Assembly (NCBI GenBank): GCA_014649355.1
Contig: BMSW01000011.1
Location: 178,643-242,642 of the forward strand
From: Streptomyces althioticus
Lineage (GTDB): Bacteria > Actinomycetota > Actinomycetes > Streptomycetales > Streptomycetaceae
Length of the DNA stretch: 64,000 nt
Direction: 5' to 3'
A model generated the notes under the pieces. The model had not been told where the DNA came from. It searched no databases and saw only the letters and a program-made list of their open reading frames with translations. Position numbers and translations under genes: made by a program. Positions 36,366-52,047 of this stretch are shown here, piece by piece (positions within the stretch are counted from its first letter, which is position 1; each line of letters starts with the position of its first letter).

Positions 36366-36752
36366 ATGGCGAAGCTCACCCAGGACGAGCTGCTGGCCCA
36401 GTTCGAGGAGATGACCCTCATCGAGCTCTCCGAGTTCGTGAAGGCCTTCGAGGACAAGTTCGACGTCACCGCCGCCGCGGCCGCCCCGGTCGTCGTCGCC
36501 GGCCAGGGCGGCGGCGCTGCCGCCGAGGCCGTCGAGGAGAAGGACGAGTTCGACGTCGTCCTCACCGGCGCCGGCGACAAGAAGATCCAGGTCATCAAGG
36601 TCGTGCGCGAGCTGACCTCCCTGGGTCTGAAGGAGGCCAAGGACCTCGTCGACGGCACCCCGAAGCCGGTCCTCGAGAAGGTCAACAAGGAAGCCGCCGA
36701 CAAGGCCAAGGAGGCCCTCGAGGGCGCCGGCGCCTCCGTCGAGGTCAAGTAA
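36366..36752 (+). CDS. rplL: 50S ribosomal protein L7/L12
   Basis: The 128-residue stalk protein recruits translation factors. It has the N-terminal dimerisation domain (LTQDELLAQFEEMTLIELSEF), an Ala/Val/Gly hinge and the factor-binding C-terminal domain (KKIQVIKVVRELTSLGLKEAKDLV, in parts). ATG 36366 after GGAAGGACC. Confidence 0.97.
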   Translation: MAKLTQDELLAQFEEMTLIELSEFVKAFEDKFDVTAAAAAPVVVAGQGGGAAAEAVEEKDEFDVVLTGAGDKKIQVIKVVRELTSLGLKEAKDLVDGTPKPVLEKVNKEAADKAKEALEGAGASVEVK

Positions 36753-36810
36753 GACCTTCCGGGTCCGCAGGGATCCGTCACGCGCCTCCAGAGGCGTGTA
36801 ACGCTCAAGC

Positions 36811-36850
36811 GCTGAGGAGCGATCATCCATCCGGGTGGTCGCTCTTCGGC
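36811..36850 (+). terminator. attenuator hairpin in the rplL-rpoB spacer
   Basis: A 15-pair stem (36811-36825 with 36836-36850, including four G-T pairs) carries a 10-base loop; no T tract follows. It probably sets the ratio of ribosomal protein to polymerase transcripts. The rest of the 36753-37333 spacer holds the rpoB promoter and a 160-base leader with no reading frame I support. Confidence 0.65.
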
Positions 36851-37140
36851 GTTCCGGGGGGTCGGCGGCGACTGCCTTGCACCCGGGACGGCGGGGGGTA
36901 TGGTGATCTTCGTTGTGCCTCCGAGGGGCCGCGGAGATGAGCCGGACGGCGGCGGTTCGGGCAAGGGGGGCCCTTGACGAACCGCACGCAGCGCGCAATT
37001 CTCAGGACGCGTCGTCACAAGGATCCGAATCCGAGGCATGGATCGACGGCAAAGAGGGCAGTATCACCGTGCGTTGAGGGCAGCGCCTTGCCGCAGGAGT
37101 TGATGACAACGAGGGCCTCCAACCGGTCTCGTACACCGCA

Positions 37141-37170
37141 CTGGACATCAGTGTGCCAAGTGGCTACACT
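37141..37170 (+). promoter_or_regulatory. candidate rpoB promoter
   Basis: CTGGAC at 37141-37146 and TACACT at 37165-37170 are 18 bases apart. The predicted leader is about 155 bases. Confidence 0.5.
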
Positions 37171-37333
37171 GACCCTTTGCGCTGCCTGTTAGCTGTCCCC
37201 TGCCCGTCACCAGGGGCATGCCCTCACTCGAGCATGGACGACCGGATCACTTCCGACCTGGAATGTCCGTCTCTGCGCCCAGTGGGGGGCCGGTACGCGC
37301 GTAGTGAGTCCGAGCCCTCGGAAGGACCCCCTC

Positions 37334-40300
37334 TTGGCCGCCTCGCGCAACGCCTCGACCGCGAATACGAACAACGGCGCCAGCACCGCCCCGCTGCGCA
37401 TCTCCTTTGCAAAGATCAAGGAGCCCCTCGAGGTTCCGAACCTTCTCGCGCTGCAGACCGAGAGCTTTGACTGGCTGCTCGGCAACGACGCGTGGAAGGC
37501 TCGCGTCGAGGAGGCTCTCGAGAACGGGCACGACGTCCCCACCAAGTCCGGTCTGGAGGAGATCTTCGAAGAGATCTCCCCGATCGAGGACTTCTCCGGG
37601 TCGATGTCGCTGACCTTCCGCGACCACCGCTTCGAGCCGCCGAAGAACTCCATCGACGAGTGCAAGGAGCGCGACTTCACGTACGCCGCCCCGCTCTTCG
37701 TCACGGCCGAGTTCACCAACAACGAGACCGGCGAGATCAAGTCCCAGACCGTCTTCATGGGCGACTTCCCGCTCATGACGAACAAGGGCACCTTCGTCAT
37801 CAACGGCACCGAGCGTGTCGTGGTGTCCCAGCTGGTGCGCTCGCCCGGCGTCTACTTCGACTCCTCCATCGACAAGACGTCCGACAAGGACATCTTCTCC
37901 GCCAAGATCATCCCGTCCCGGGGTGCCTGGCTGGAGATGGAGATCGACAAGCGCGACATGGTCGGTGTGCGCATCGACCGCAAGCGCAAGCAGTCCGTCA
38001 CCGTCCTCCTGAAGGCGCTCGGCTGGACCACCGAGCAGATCCTCGAGGAGTTCGGCGAGTACGAGTCCATGCGCGCCACCCTGGAGAAGGACCACACCCA
38101 GGGCCAGGACGACGCGCTGCTCGACATCTACCGCAAGCTGCGTCCGGGCGAGCCCCCCACCCGTGAGGCCGCGCAGACGCTGCTCGAGAACCTCTACTTC
38201 AACCCCAAGCGCTACGACCTCGCCAAGGTCGGCCGCTACAAGGTGAACAAGAAGCTCGGCGGCGACCAGCCGCTCGACGCCGGCGTGCTCACCACCGACG
38301 ACATCATCGCCACGATCAAGTACCTGGTGAAGCTGCACGCCGGTGAGACCGAGACGGTCGGCGAGTCGGGCCGGACGATCATCGTCGAGACCGACGACAT
38401 CGACCACTTCGGCAACCGCCGCATCCGCAACGTCGGCGAGCTGATCCAGAACCAGGTCCGTACGGGTCTCGCCCGTATGGAGCGCGTCGTGCGCGAGCGC
38501 ATGACCACCCAGGACGTCGAGGCGATCACGCCGCAGACCCTGATCAACATCCGGCCGGTCGTCGCCTCCATCAAGGAGTTCTTCGGCACCAGCCAGCTGT
38601 CCCAGTTCATGGACCAGAACAACCCGCTGTCGGGGCTGACGCACAAGCGTCGTCTGAACGCCCTCGGCCCGGGTGGTCTCTCCCGTGAGCGGGCCGGCTT
38701 CGAGGTCCGTGACGTGCACCCCTCGCACTACGGCCGCATGTGCCCGATCGAGACGCCCGAAGGCCCGAACATCGGTCTGATCGGTTCGCTCGCCTCCTAC
38801 GGGCGGATCAACCCGTTCGGCTTCATCGAGACGCCGTACCGCAAGGTCGTCGACGGCCAGGTCACCGACGAGGTGGACTACCTGACCGCCGACGAGGAGG
38901 ACCGCTTCGTCATCGCGCAGGCCAACGCGCCGCTCGGCGACGACATGCGCTTCGTCGAGAACCGCATCCTGGTCCGCCGCCGCGGCGGCGAGGTCGACTA
39001 CGTCCCCGGCGACGAGGTCGACTACATGGACGTCTCGCCGCGCCAGATGGTGTCCGTCGCGACCGCCATGATCCCGTTCCTCGAGCACGACGACGCCAAC
39101 CGTGCCCTCATGGGCGCGAACATGATGCGTCAGGCCGTGCCGCTGATTAAGTCCGAGGCCCCGCTCGTCGGCACCGGCATGGAGTACCGCTCCGCCGTCG
39201 ACGCCGGTGACGTGGTCAAGGCGGAGAAGGCGGGTGTGGTCCAGGAGGTCTCCGCGGACTACATCACCACGGCCAACGACGACGGCACGTACATCACGTA
39301 CCGCCTGGCCAAGTTCTCCCGCTCCAACCAGGGCACCTCGGTCAACCAGAAGGTCATCGTCGCCGAGGGCGACCGGATCATCGAGGGCCAGGTCCTCGCC
39401 GACGGTCCGGCCACCGAGAACGGCGAGATGGCGCTCGGCAAGAACCTGCTCGTGGCGTTCATGCCGTGGGAGGGTCACAACTACGAGGACGCGATCATCC
39501 TGTCGCAGCGCCTCGTGCAGGACGACGTCCTCTCCTCGATCCACATCGAGGAGCACGAGGTCGACGCCCGTGACACCAAGCTCGGCCCCGAGGAGATCAC
39601 CCGGGACATCCCGAACGTCTCCGAGGAGGTCCTCGCCGACCTCGACGAGCGCGGCATCATCCGCATCGGCGCCGAGGTCATCGCCGGCGACATCCTCGTC
39701 GGCAAGGTGACCCCGAAGGGTGAGACCGAGCTGACCCCCGAGGAGCGCCTGCTGCGCGCGATCTTCGGCGAGAAGGCCCGTGAGGTCCGTGACACCTCGC
39801 TGAAGGTGCCGCACGGTGAGACCGGCAAGGTCATCGGCGTCCGCGTCTTCGACCGCGAGGAGGGCGACGAGCTTCCCCCCGGTGTCAACCAGCTGGTGCG
39901 CGTCTACGTCGCCCAGAAGCGCAAGATCACCGACGGTGACAAGCTCGCCGGCCGTCACGGCAACAAGGGCGTCATCTCCAAGATCCTGCCCATCGAGGAC
40001 ATGCCGTTCCTCGAGGACGGGACCCCGGTCGACATCATCCTCAACCCGCTCGGCGTGCCGTCCCGAATGAACCCGGGACAGGTGCTGGAGATCCACCTCG
40101 GCTGGCTCGCCAGCCGCGGCTGGGACGTCTCCGGCCTCGCCGAGGAGTGGGCCGAGCGGCTCCAGGTCATCGGCGCCGACAAGGTCGAGCCCGGCACCAA
40201 CGTCGCCACCCCGGTGTTCGACGGTGCGCGTGAGGACGAGCTCGCGGGTCTGCTGCAGCACACCATCCCGAACCGCGACGGCGAGCGCATGGTGCTCCCG

Positions 40301-40819
40301 AGCGGCAAGGCGCGGCTGTTCGACGGCCGCTCGGGTGAGCCGTTCCCGGACCCGATCTCGGTCGGCTACATGTACATCCTGAAGCTGCACCACCTGGTCG
40401 ACGACAAGCTGCACGCCCGTTCGACCGGTCCGTACTCCATGATCACCCAGCAGCCGCTGGGCGGTAAGGCTCAGTTCGGTGGCCAGCGGTTCGGCGAGAT
40501 GGAGGTGTGGGCACTCGAGGCGTACGGGGCCGCCTACGCGCTCCAGGAGCTGCTGACCATCAAGTCCGACGACGTCACCGGCCGCGTGAAGGTCTACGAG
40601 GCCATCGTCAAGGGCGAGAACATCCCCGAGCCCGGCATCCCCGAGTCCTTCAAGGTGCTCATCAAGGAGATGCAGTCCCTGTGCCTGAACGTGGAGGTGC
40701 TGTCCTCGGACGGCATGTCCATCGAGATGCGCGACACCGACGAGGACGTCTTCCGCGCAGCGGAGGAGCTTGGCATCGACCTGTCCCGGCGCGAGCCGAG
40801 CAGCGTCGAAGAGGTCTGA
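37334..40819 (+). CDS. rpoB: DNA-directed RNA polymerase beta subunit
   Basis: The 1161-residue catalytic subunit has all the conserved regions, such as the rifampicin pocket (SQLSQFMDQNNPLSGLTHKRR) and KLAGRHGNKGV. I chose the TTG at 37334 because GGAAGGA lies seven bases ahead and it gives the length known for S. coelicolor RpoB; a GTG at 37304 would add ten residues. In the rifampicin region H437, R440 and D427 are wild type, and residue 442 (E. coli 531, Ser) is Asn here. It is followed by rpoC after a 94-base spacer with a hairpin. Confidence 0.98.
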   Translation: MAASRNASTANTNNGASTAPLRISFAKIKEPLEVPNLLALQTESFDWLLGNDAWKARVEEALENGHDVPTKSGLEEIFEEISPIEDFSGSMSLTFRDHRFEPPKNSIDECKERDFTYAAPLFVTAEFTNNETGEIKSQTVFMGDFPLMTNKGTFVINGTERVVVSQLVRSPGVYFDSSIDKTSDKDIFSAKIIPSRGAWLEMEIDKRDMVGVRIDRKRKQSVTVLLKALGWTTEQILEEFGEYESMRATLEKDHTQGQDDALLDIYRKLRPGEPPTREAAQTLLENLYFNPKRYDLAKVGRYKVNKKLGGDQPLDAGVLTTDDIIATIKYLVKLHAGETETVGESGRTIIVETDDIDHFGNRRIRNVGELIQNQVRTGLARMERVVRERMTTQDVEAITPQTLINIRPVVASIKEFFGTSQLSQFMDQNNPLSGLTHKRRLNALGPGGLSRERAGFEVRDVHPSHYGRMCPIETPEGPNIGLIGSLASYGRINPFGFIETPYRKVVDGQVTDEVDYLTADEEDRFVIAQANAPLGDDMRFVENRILVRRRGGEVDYVPGDEVDYMDVSPRQMVSVATAMIPFLEHDDANRALMGANMMRQAVPLIKSEAPLVGTGMEYRSAVDAGDVVKAEKAGVVQEVSADYITTANDDGTYITYRLAKFSRSNQGTSVNQKVIVAEGDRIIEGQVLADGPATENGEMALGKNLLVAFMPWEGHNYEDAIILSQRLVQDDVLSSIHIEEHEVDARDTKLGPEEITRDIPNVSEEVLADLDERGIIRIGAEVIAGDILVGKVTPKGETELTPEERLLRAIFGEKAREVRDTSLKVPHGETGKVIGVRVFDREEGDELPPGVNQLVRVYVAQKRKITDGDKLAGRHGNKGVISKILPIEDMPFLEDGTPVDIILNPLGVPSRMNPGQVLEIHLGWLASRGWDVSGLAEEWAERLQVIGADKVEPGTNVATPVFDGAREDELAGLLQHTIPNRDGERMVLPSGKARLFDGRSGEPFPDPISVGYMYILKLHHLVDDKLHARSTGPYSMITQQPLGGKAQFGGQRFGEMEVWALEAYGAAYALQELLTIKSDDVTGRVKVYEAIVKGENIPEPGIPESFKVLIKEMQSLCLNVEVLSSDGMSIEMRDTDEDVFRAAEELGIDLSRREPSSVEEV

Positions 40820-40826
40820 CGGGAGT

Positions 40827-40855
40827 CCGGCGGCCTTCCCCGTGAAGGCCGCCGG
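40827..40855 (+). terminator. hairpin in the rpoB-rpoC spacer
   Basis: CCGGCGGCCTTC at 40827-40838 pairs perfectly with GAAGGCCGCCGG at 40844-40855 around CCCGT. It has no T tract and lies within a cotranscribed pair, so it is more likely an mRNA-processing or stabilising structure than a full stop. Confidence 0.6.
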
Positions 40856-40913
40856 CCCCAGGACCCCCGTTTCAGACCCCATGACTTACAACCCTGAGAG
40901 GGATTGACGCATA

Positions 40914-44825
<3,912 letters not shown>

Positions 44826-44839
44826 GCGAGTCGCCTGAA

Positions 44840-44879
44840 CCGAAGGGCGGTCACTCCGTACGGGGTGGCCGCCCTTCGG
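44840..44879 (+). terminator. rpoBC terminator
   Basis: CCGAAGGGCGGTCAC at 44840-44854 pairs with GTGGCCGCCCTTCGG at 44865-44879, with one G-T pair. There is no U tract. Confidence 0.85.
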
Positions 44880-44987
44880 CGTGTGCGCCCGCGGACGCGT
44901 ATCTGGAACCGCACGCCCCGTGCGCTGCGTTCCTGTGGGTGAAACGCTCATACTGGGACTGTCCGTCCCGGCCCTGGGGAGGCAGCC

Positions 44988-45518
44988 GTGTCGTATCCGA
45001 CTCCGTGGCAGGGGCCTCCGTTGCCCGGATCCGGCGTTCCGTCGATGCTGGCCTCCCACGCGGACCGCGAGCGCGCGGTGGACGTGCTGCGCGCGGGGTA
45101 CGGGGAGGGCCGCCTGGACCACCCGGAGTTCGAGAAGCGGGTGGCGCGTGCCTACTCGGCGCGTACGGTGGGGGAGCTGTCCCTCCTGGTGGCCGACCTG
45201 CCGCAGGGCCCGGCGCCCCAGCCGATGACACCCCACGGCCCGGTCCCGCCGGCGTTCCTGCCCCGCCCGCAGCCCCGCACCAACGGCAAGGCGCTGGCGT
45301 CCATGGTGTGCGGGGTGCTGTGCGTGGCCACCGGCGGCCTCACCGGCATCCCGGCCGTGATCCTCGGGCACATGGCCCAGTCCGAGATACGCCGCACCGG
45401 CGAGACGGGCGACGGCATGGCCCTGACGGGGCTGGTGCTCGGGTGGCTGTCGGTGGCGGGGTGGCTGGTCTTCCTGGGCGTCCTGGGGCTCCTGGCCGTG
45501 CTGGCGGCCTCCGTCTGA
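44988..45518 (+). CDS. DUF1707/DUF4190 membrane protein
   Basis: The 176-residue protein begins with a DUF1707 domain (ASHADRERAVDVLRAGYGEGRLDHPEFEKRV, in parts), a Pro-rich linker near 75-95, and a DUF4190-type pair of membrane helices (ASMVCGVLCVATGGLTGIPAVILGHMA, in parts) with a last helix at the C terminus. Such proteins are abundant in actinomycetes without a known role. GTG 44988 has GGGGAGG upstream. It is a single gene between rpoC and rpsL. Confidence 0.85.
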   Translation: MSYPTPWQGPPLPGSGVPSMLASHADRERAVDVLRAGYGEGRLDHPEFEKRVARAYSARTVGELSLLVADLPQGPAPQPMTPHGPVPPAFLPRPQPRTNGKALASMVCGVLCVATGGLTGIPAVILGHMAQSEIRRTGETGDGMALTGLVLGWLSVAGWLVFLGVLGLLAVLAASV

Positions 45519-45587
45519 CACCTGGACCGTCGAGCCCTCCGGAAGAACCGCGAGAAGTCCGGCGTGTCGCGTCCCACTCCGTTTGTT

Positions 45588-45616
45588 TTGACCGGAGTCC
45601 ATGAGCTAGGTACGCT
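45588..45616 (+). promoter_or_regulatory. rpsL promoter
   Basis: TTGACC at 45588-45593, a 17-base spacer and TACGCT at 45611-45616 form a strong vegetative promoter, about 190 bases before the rpsL GTG. Confidence 0.8.
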
Positions 45617-45813
45617 CAGACCTTGTGCCTGGGGTGTGCCCTGGCCTTCGTGCGTGCCATCACACCGCACCGGGGGCTGTGAAACGGTCACCGCAATTCA
45701 GCGCTTCCTTCTGCCTTGCGGTGGGAGTCCGCCGGATTCGACACACCCGACCGCGTGGGTCGGAGATGTTCCAGGTTAGCTGTACCCATCGGCACACAGA
45801 AACCGGAGAAGTA

Positions 45814-46185
45814 GTGCCTACGATCCAGCAGCTGGTCCGAAAGGGCCGGCAGGACAAGGTCGAGAAGAACAAGACGCCCGCACTCGAGGGTTCCCCTCAG
45901 CGCCGTGGCGTCTGCACGCGTGTGTTCACGACCACCCCGAAGAAGCCGAACTCGGCCCTGCGTAAGGTCGCGCGTGTGCGTCTGACCAGCGGGATCGAGG
46001 TCACCGCCTACATTCCGGGTGAGGGACACAACCTGCAGGAGCACTCCATCGTGCTCGTGCGCGGCGGCCGTGTGAAGGACCTGCCGGGTGTTCGCTACAA
46101 GATCATCCGCGGCTCGCTCGACACCCAGGGTGTCAAGAACCGCAAGCAGGCTCGCAGCCGTTACGGCGCCAAGAAGGAGAAGTAA
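45814..46185 (+). CDS. rpsL: 30S ribosomal protein S12
   Basis: The 123-residue protein of the decoding centre. The streptomycin-contact residues are wild type: K43 in TTTPKKPNSALRK and K88 in RVKDLPG, so no resistance allele is seen. GTG 45814 after ACCGGAGAAG. First gene of the str operon with rpsG, fusA and tuf. Confidence 0.97.
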   Translation: MPTIQQLVRKGRQDKVEKNKTPALEGSPQRRGVCTRVFTTTPKKPNSALRKVARVRLTSGIEVTAYIPGEGHNLQEHSIVLVRGGRVKDLPGVRYKIIRGSLDTQGVKNRKQARSRYGAKKEK

Positions 46186-46187
46186 GA

Positions 46188-46658
46188 ATGCCTCGTAAGG
46201 GCCCCGCCCCGAAGCGCCCGGTCATCATCGACCCGGTTTACGGCTCCCCTCTGGTGACCTCCCTGATCAACAAGGTGCTGCTGAACGGCAAGCGCTCCAC
46301 CGCCGAGCGCATCGTCTACGGCGCCATGGAGGGCCTGCGCGAGAAGACCGGCAACGACCCGGTCATCACGCTGAAGCGCGCTCTCGAGAACATCAAGCCG
46401 ACCCTCGAGGTCAAGTCCCGCCGTGTCGGTGGTGCCACCTACCAGGTCCCGGTCGAGGTCAAGCCCGGCCGTGCCAACACGCTGGCGCTGCGCTGGCTGG
46501 TCGGTTACTCCCGCGCCCGTCGCGAGAAGACCATGACCGAGCGTCTGCTCAACGAGCTCCTCGACGCCAGCAACGGCCTGGGCGCCGCTGTGAAGAAGCG
46601 TGAGGACACGCACAAGATGGCCGAGTCCAACAAGGCCTTCGCGCACTACCGCTGGTAG
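46188..46658 (+). CDS. rpsG: 30S ribosomal protein S7
   Basis: The 156-residue protein starts 30S head assembly. It shows MPRKGPAPKRPV at the N terminus and the RRVGGATYQVPVEV and RWLVGYSRARREKTM segments. The ATG at 46188 is two bases after the rpsL stop, with AAGGAGAAGTA providing the ribosome site from inside rpsL. Confidence 0.97.
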   Translation: MPRKGPAPKRPVIIDPVYGSPLVTSLINKVLLNGKRSTAERIVYGAMEGLREKTGNDPVITLKRALENIKPTLEVKSRRVGGATYQVPVEVKPGRANTLALRWLVGYSRARREKTMTERLLNELLDASNGLGAAVKKREDTHKMAESNKAFAHYRW

Positions 46659-46697
46659 TCGCAGACCCCATCGAGACCGAGAGAAGACTGAAGCCTT

Positions 46698-48824
<2,127 letters not shown>

Positions 48825-48883
48825 GGGGCTCCGTTTAACGGACTCCGTAACAACGCTTTAGGCTTGACCCCGGAGCCTGCAAG

Positions 48884-48915
48884 TGGTCATTCCACCGTCA
48901 CCCGGTGGAATGACC
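48884..48915 (+). terminator. hairpin in the fusA-tuf spacer
   Basis: GGTCATTCCACC at 48884-48895 pairs perfectly with GGTGGAATGACC at 48904-48915 around an 8-base loop. A TTGACC box at 48864-48869 just upstream has no clear -10 partner, so promoter placement is uncertain. Confidence 0.65.
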
Positions 48916-48993
48916 CGGGCCCGGGTTTCCCAGCAAAGATCACCTGGCGCCGATGAAGTAAGGCGTACAGAACCACTCCACAGGAGGACCCCA

Positions 48994-50187
<1,194 letters not shown>

Positions 50188-50227
50188 CGTTCTGACCTGG
50201 TAGCTCCTGCTGCGAGCACCTGAAAGG

Positions 50228-50255
50228 GGCCCGCACGACTTCGGTCGTGCGGGCC
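50228..50255 (+). terminator. tuf terminator
   Basis: GGCCCGCACGAC at 50228-50239, a TTCG loop and GTCGTGCGGGCC to 50255, followed by TCCTTTTTG. It also faces the convergent TetR gene. Confidence 0.93.
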
Positions 50256-50311
50256 TCCTTTTTGCTTTCCGGGCCGGGTTTTCCAGGACTGCGGTTCTCT
50301 GGGTGCCGGCC

Positions 50312-51052
50312 TCAGAGGTTGGCGAGGCGGGTCAGCCACTCGTCGAGGAGGAGACGCTCCGCGGGGCTCAGGGGAGTCCGGTCGTCGAGGACGGCCCGGA
50401 GGGCCCTTGCCGCCCCTGCGGGACCCTCCTCGGCCTCTACGACCGGCTCCTTGCGGGTCACGGCCGTCACCATCGCCTCTCTCAGAGAGGCCAGCAGTGC
50501 CGGGTCGCGTTGCGTCTCGGGCAGCGACAGCCAGGTGAGCACCGCGCCGCGTCCCGTCGCGTGGATGATCTGCGCGGCCAGTTCCTCGTCGACGCGCAGC
50601 CAGCCGGCCGCGGCGAGCCTGCGGACGCGCGCCCGAAGGATCTTCAGGCCGGCCTGGAAGGCGGGGGAGTCGGAGCGGGTGGGCTCCCCGTACATCAGCG
50701 TGAAGAGCGCCGGGTTCGAGAGGCCGAACTCGACCGCGAGGTCCCAGCCGTGACGCAGGTCCTCGACGAGGTCCGGCGGGTCGGGGTCGAGGCGCTTTCC
50801 GGCGACGAACGTGGCGAAGCCGTACTCGGCGACGGCGTCCAGCAGCCCTTCCTTGTCGCCGAACAGCCGGTAGATGGCCGGCGGCTGGAGGCCCGCCGCG
50901 TCGGCGACGGCCCTGGTGGTGACGGCGTCCCGGCCGCCTCGCGCCAGCAGGTCGATGGCCGCGTCGATGACGCGCTGCCGGGTCTGCTCCCGGGCTCCGG
51001 AGGAGGGGACGCCGCCGTCCGCGGCGGCGTCAGAGGTCGTCGATGAGGACAT
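50312..51052 (-). CDS. TetR-family regulator
   Basis: The 246-residue repressor has an N-terminal helix-turn-helix (RQRVIDAAIDLLARGGRDAVTTRAVADAAGLQPPAIYRLFGDKEGL, in parts; about residues 24-70) and an all-helical ligand domain. It begins with a Ser/Thr/Ala-rich stretch of 20 residues. ATG 51052. It is divergent from the NAD(P)-binding reductase at 51168, and the 115-base spacer holds palindromes that are probable operators, so that gene is its likely target. Confidence 0.9.
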   Translation of the reverse strand: MSSSTTSDAAADGGVPSSGAREQTRQRVIDAAIDLLARGGRDAVTTRAVADAAGLQPPAIYRLFGDKEGLLDAVAEYGFATFVAGKRLDPDPPDLVEDLRHGWDLAVEFGLSNPALFTLMYGEPTRSDSPAFQAGLKILRARVRRLAAAGWLRVDEELAAQIIHATGRGAVLTWLSLPETQRDPALLASLREAMVTAVTRKEPVVEAEEGPAGAARALRAVLDDRTPLSPAERLLLDEWLTRLANL

Positions 51053-51072
51053 GAATCAATGGTAGCGCCTGA

Positions 51073-51099
51073 CCGATATCGGCGTTAGTATCGTTGATA
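51073..51099. promoter_or_regulatory. probable TetR operator region
   Basis: CCGATATCGG at 51073-51082 is a perfect palindrome, and TATC-GTT-GATA at 51089-51099 is a second inverted repeat. They lie about midway between the divergent starts. Confidence 0.5.
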
Positions 51100-51167
51100 A
51101 CGGTGATGCGGTTCCGCTGGAAACATGTCCGTGGGCGTCGCCGTGTCCGCTACTGAGGGAGCGTGTC

Positions 51168-52031
51168 ATGATCATCATCACGGGAGCCACCGGGAAGCTG
51201 GGCCGTCTGGTCGTCGAGAAGCTGCTCGACCGCGTGCCGGCCACCGAGGTCGGCGTCAGCGTCCGCGATCCGCGCAAGGCGCGGGGTCTCGCCGAGCGGG
51301 GTGTGCGCGTGCGTCAGGGCAGCTTCACCGACCCGGGCAGCCTCGCCCACGCCTTCGAGGATGCCTCGCAGGTGCTGCTGATCTCCGTCGACAAGATGGG
51401 CGAGGAGTGCGTGAAGCGGCACCGCACCGCCGTCGAGGCCGCCGTCACGGCCGGCGTCCGCCGCGTCCTCTACACCGGGCACGCGGGCGGCGGTTCCGCG
51501 TCCCGCTTCCAGGCCTGCCGCGACCACGCGGCGACCGAGGAGGCGCTGCGCACCTCGGGCCTGCCGTACACCGTGCTGCGCAACGGCTTCTACGCCTCCA
51601 GTGCCCTGGACTTCCTCGCTCCCGGGCTGCAGTCGGGCAGGGTCGCTCTGCCGGCGGACGGCCCGGTGAGCTGGACGGCGCACGCCGACCTGGCCGAGGC
51701 GGCGGCGGCGATCCTGGCCGACGAGGGCCGCTTCGAGGGAGTCACCCCGCCGCTGACGGGACCGGAGGCGCTGACCTTCGACGACCTGGCCCGCATCGCC
51801 ACCGAGGTGACGGGCCGTACGGTCACCAGGGCGGTCGCGCCCGACGAGGAGTTCCGGGCGGGCCTGACGGGCCGGGGCGTGCCGGACGAACTGGCCGGCC
51901 ACCTGCTGGGCGTCTTCGAGGCGAGCAGGGCGGGGGAGTTCGCGACGGTCGATCCGGCGCTGGCGGATCTGATAGGCCGGGAGCCGGTCGGGGTGGCGGC
52001 ACAGTTGCGGGAGAGGGTGGGGCGGGGCTGA
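51168..52031 (+). CDS. NmrA-like NAD(P)-binding reductase
   Basis: The 287-residue protein has the N-terminal dinucleotide motif TGATGKLG (residues 5-12), SVRDPRKARGL after strand two, and the substrate-side LPYTVLRNGFYA. It fits the NmrA-like atypical SDRs related to quinone reductase QorB. Substrate unknown; a quinone or similar electrophile is plausible given regulation by an adjacent TetR. ATG 51168. It ends 16 bases from the convergent second TetR gene. Confidence 0.87.
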   Translation: MIIITGATGKLGRLVVEKLLDRVPATEVGVSVRDPRKARGLAERGVRVRQGSFTDPGSLAHAFEDASQVLLISVDKMGEECVKRHRTAVEAAVTAGVRRVLYTGHAGGGSASRFQACRDHAATEEALRTSGLPYTVLRNGFYASSALDFLAPGLQSGRVALPADGPVSWTAHADLAEAAAAILADEGRFEGVTPPLTGPEALTFDDLARIATEVTGRTVTRAVAPDEEFRAGLTGRGVPDELAGHLLGVFEASRAGEFATVDPALADLIGREPVGVAAQLRERVGRG

Positions 52032-52047
52032 GGGTGCGCGGGGCTCG

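Noticed and set aside
37247..40882. Open frame of 1211 codons on the minus strand opposite rpoB
   Set aside because: Composition (Leu/Val/Asp/Arg/Gly repeats) is that of an antisense shadow of a high-GC gene; rpoB itself is certain.
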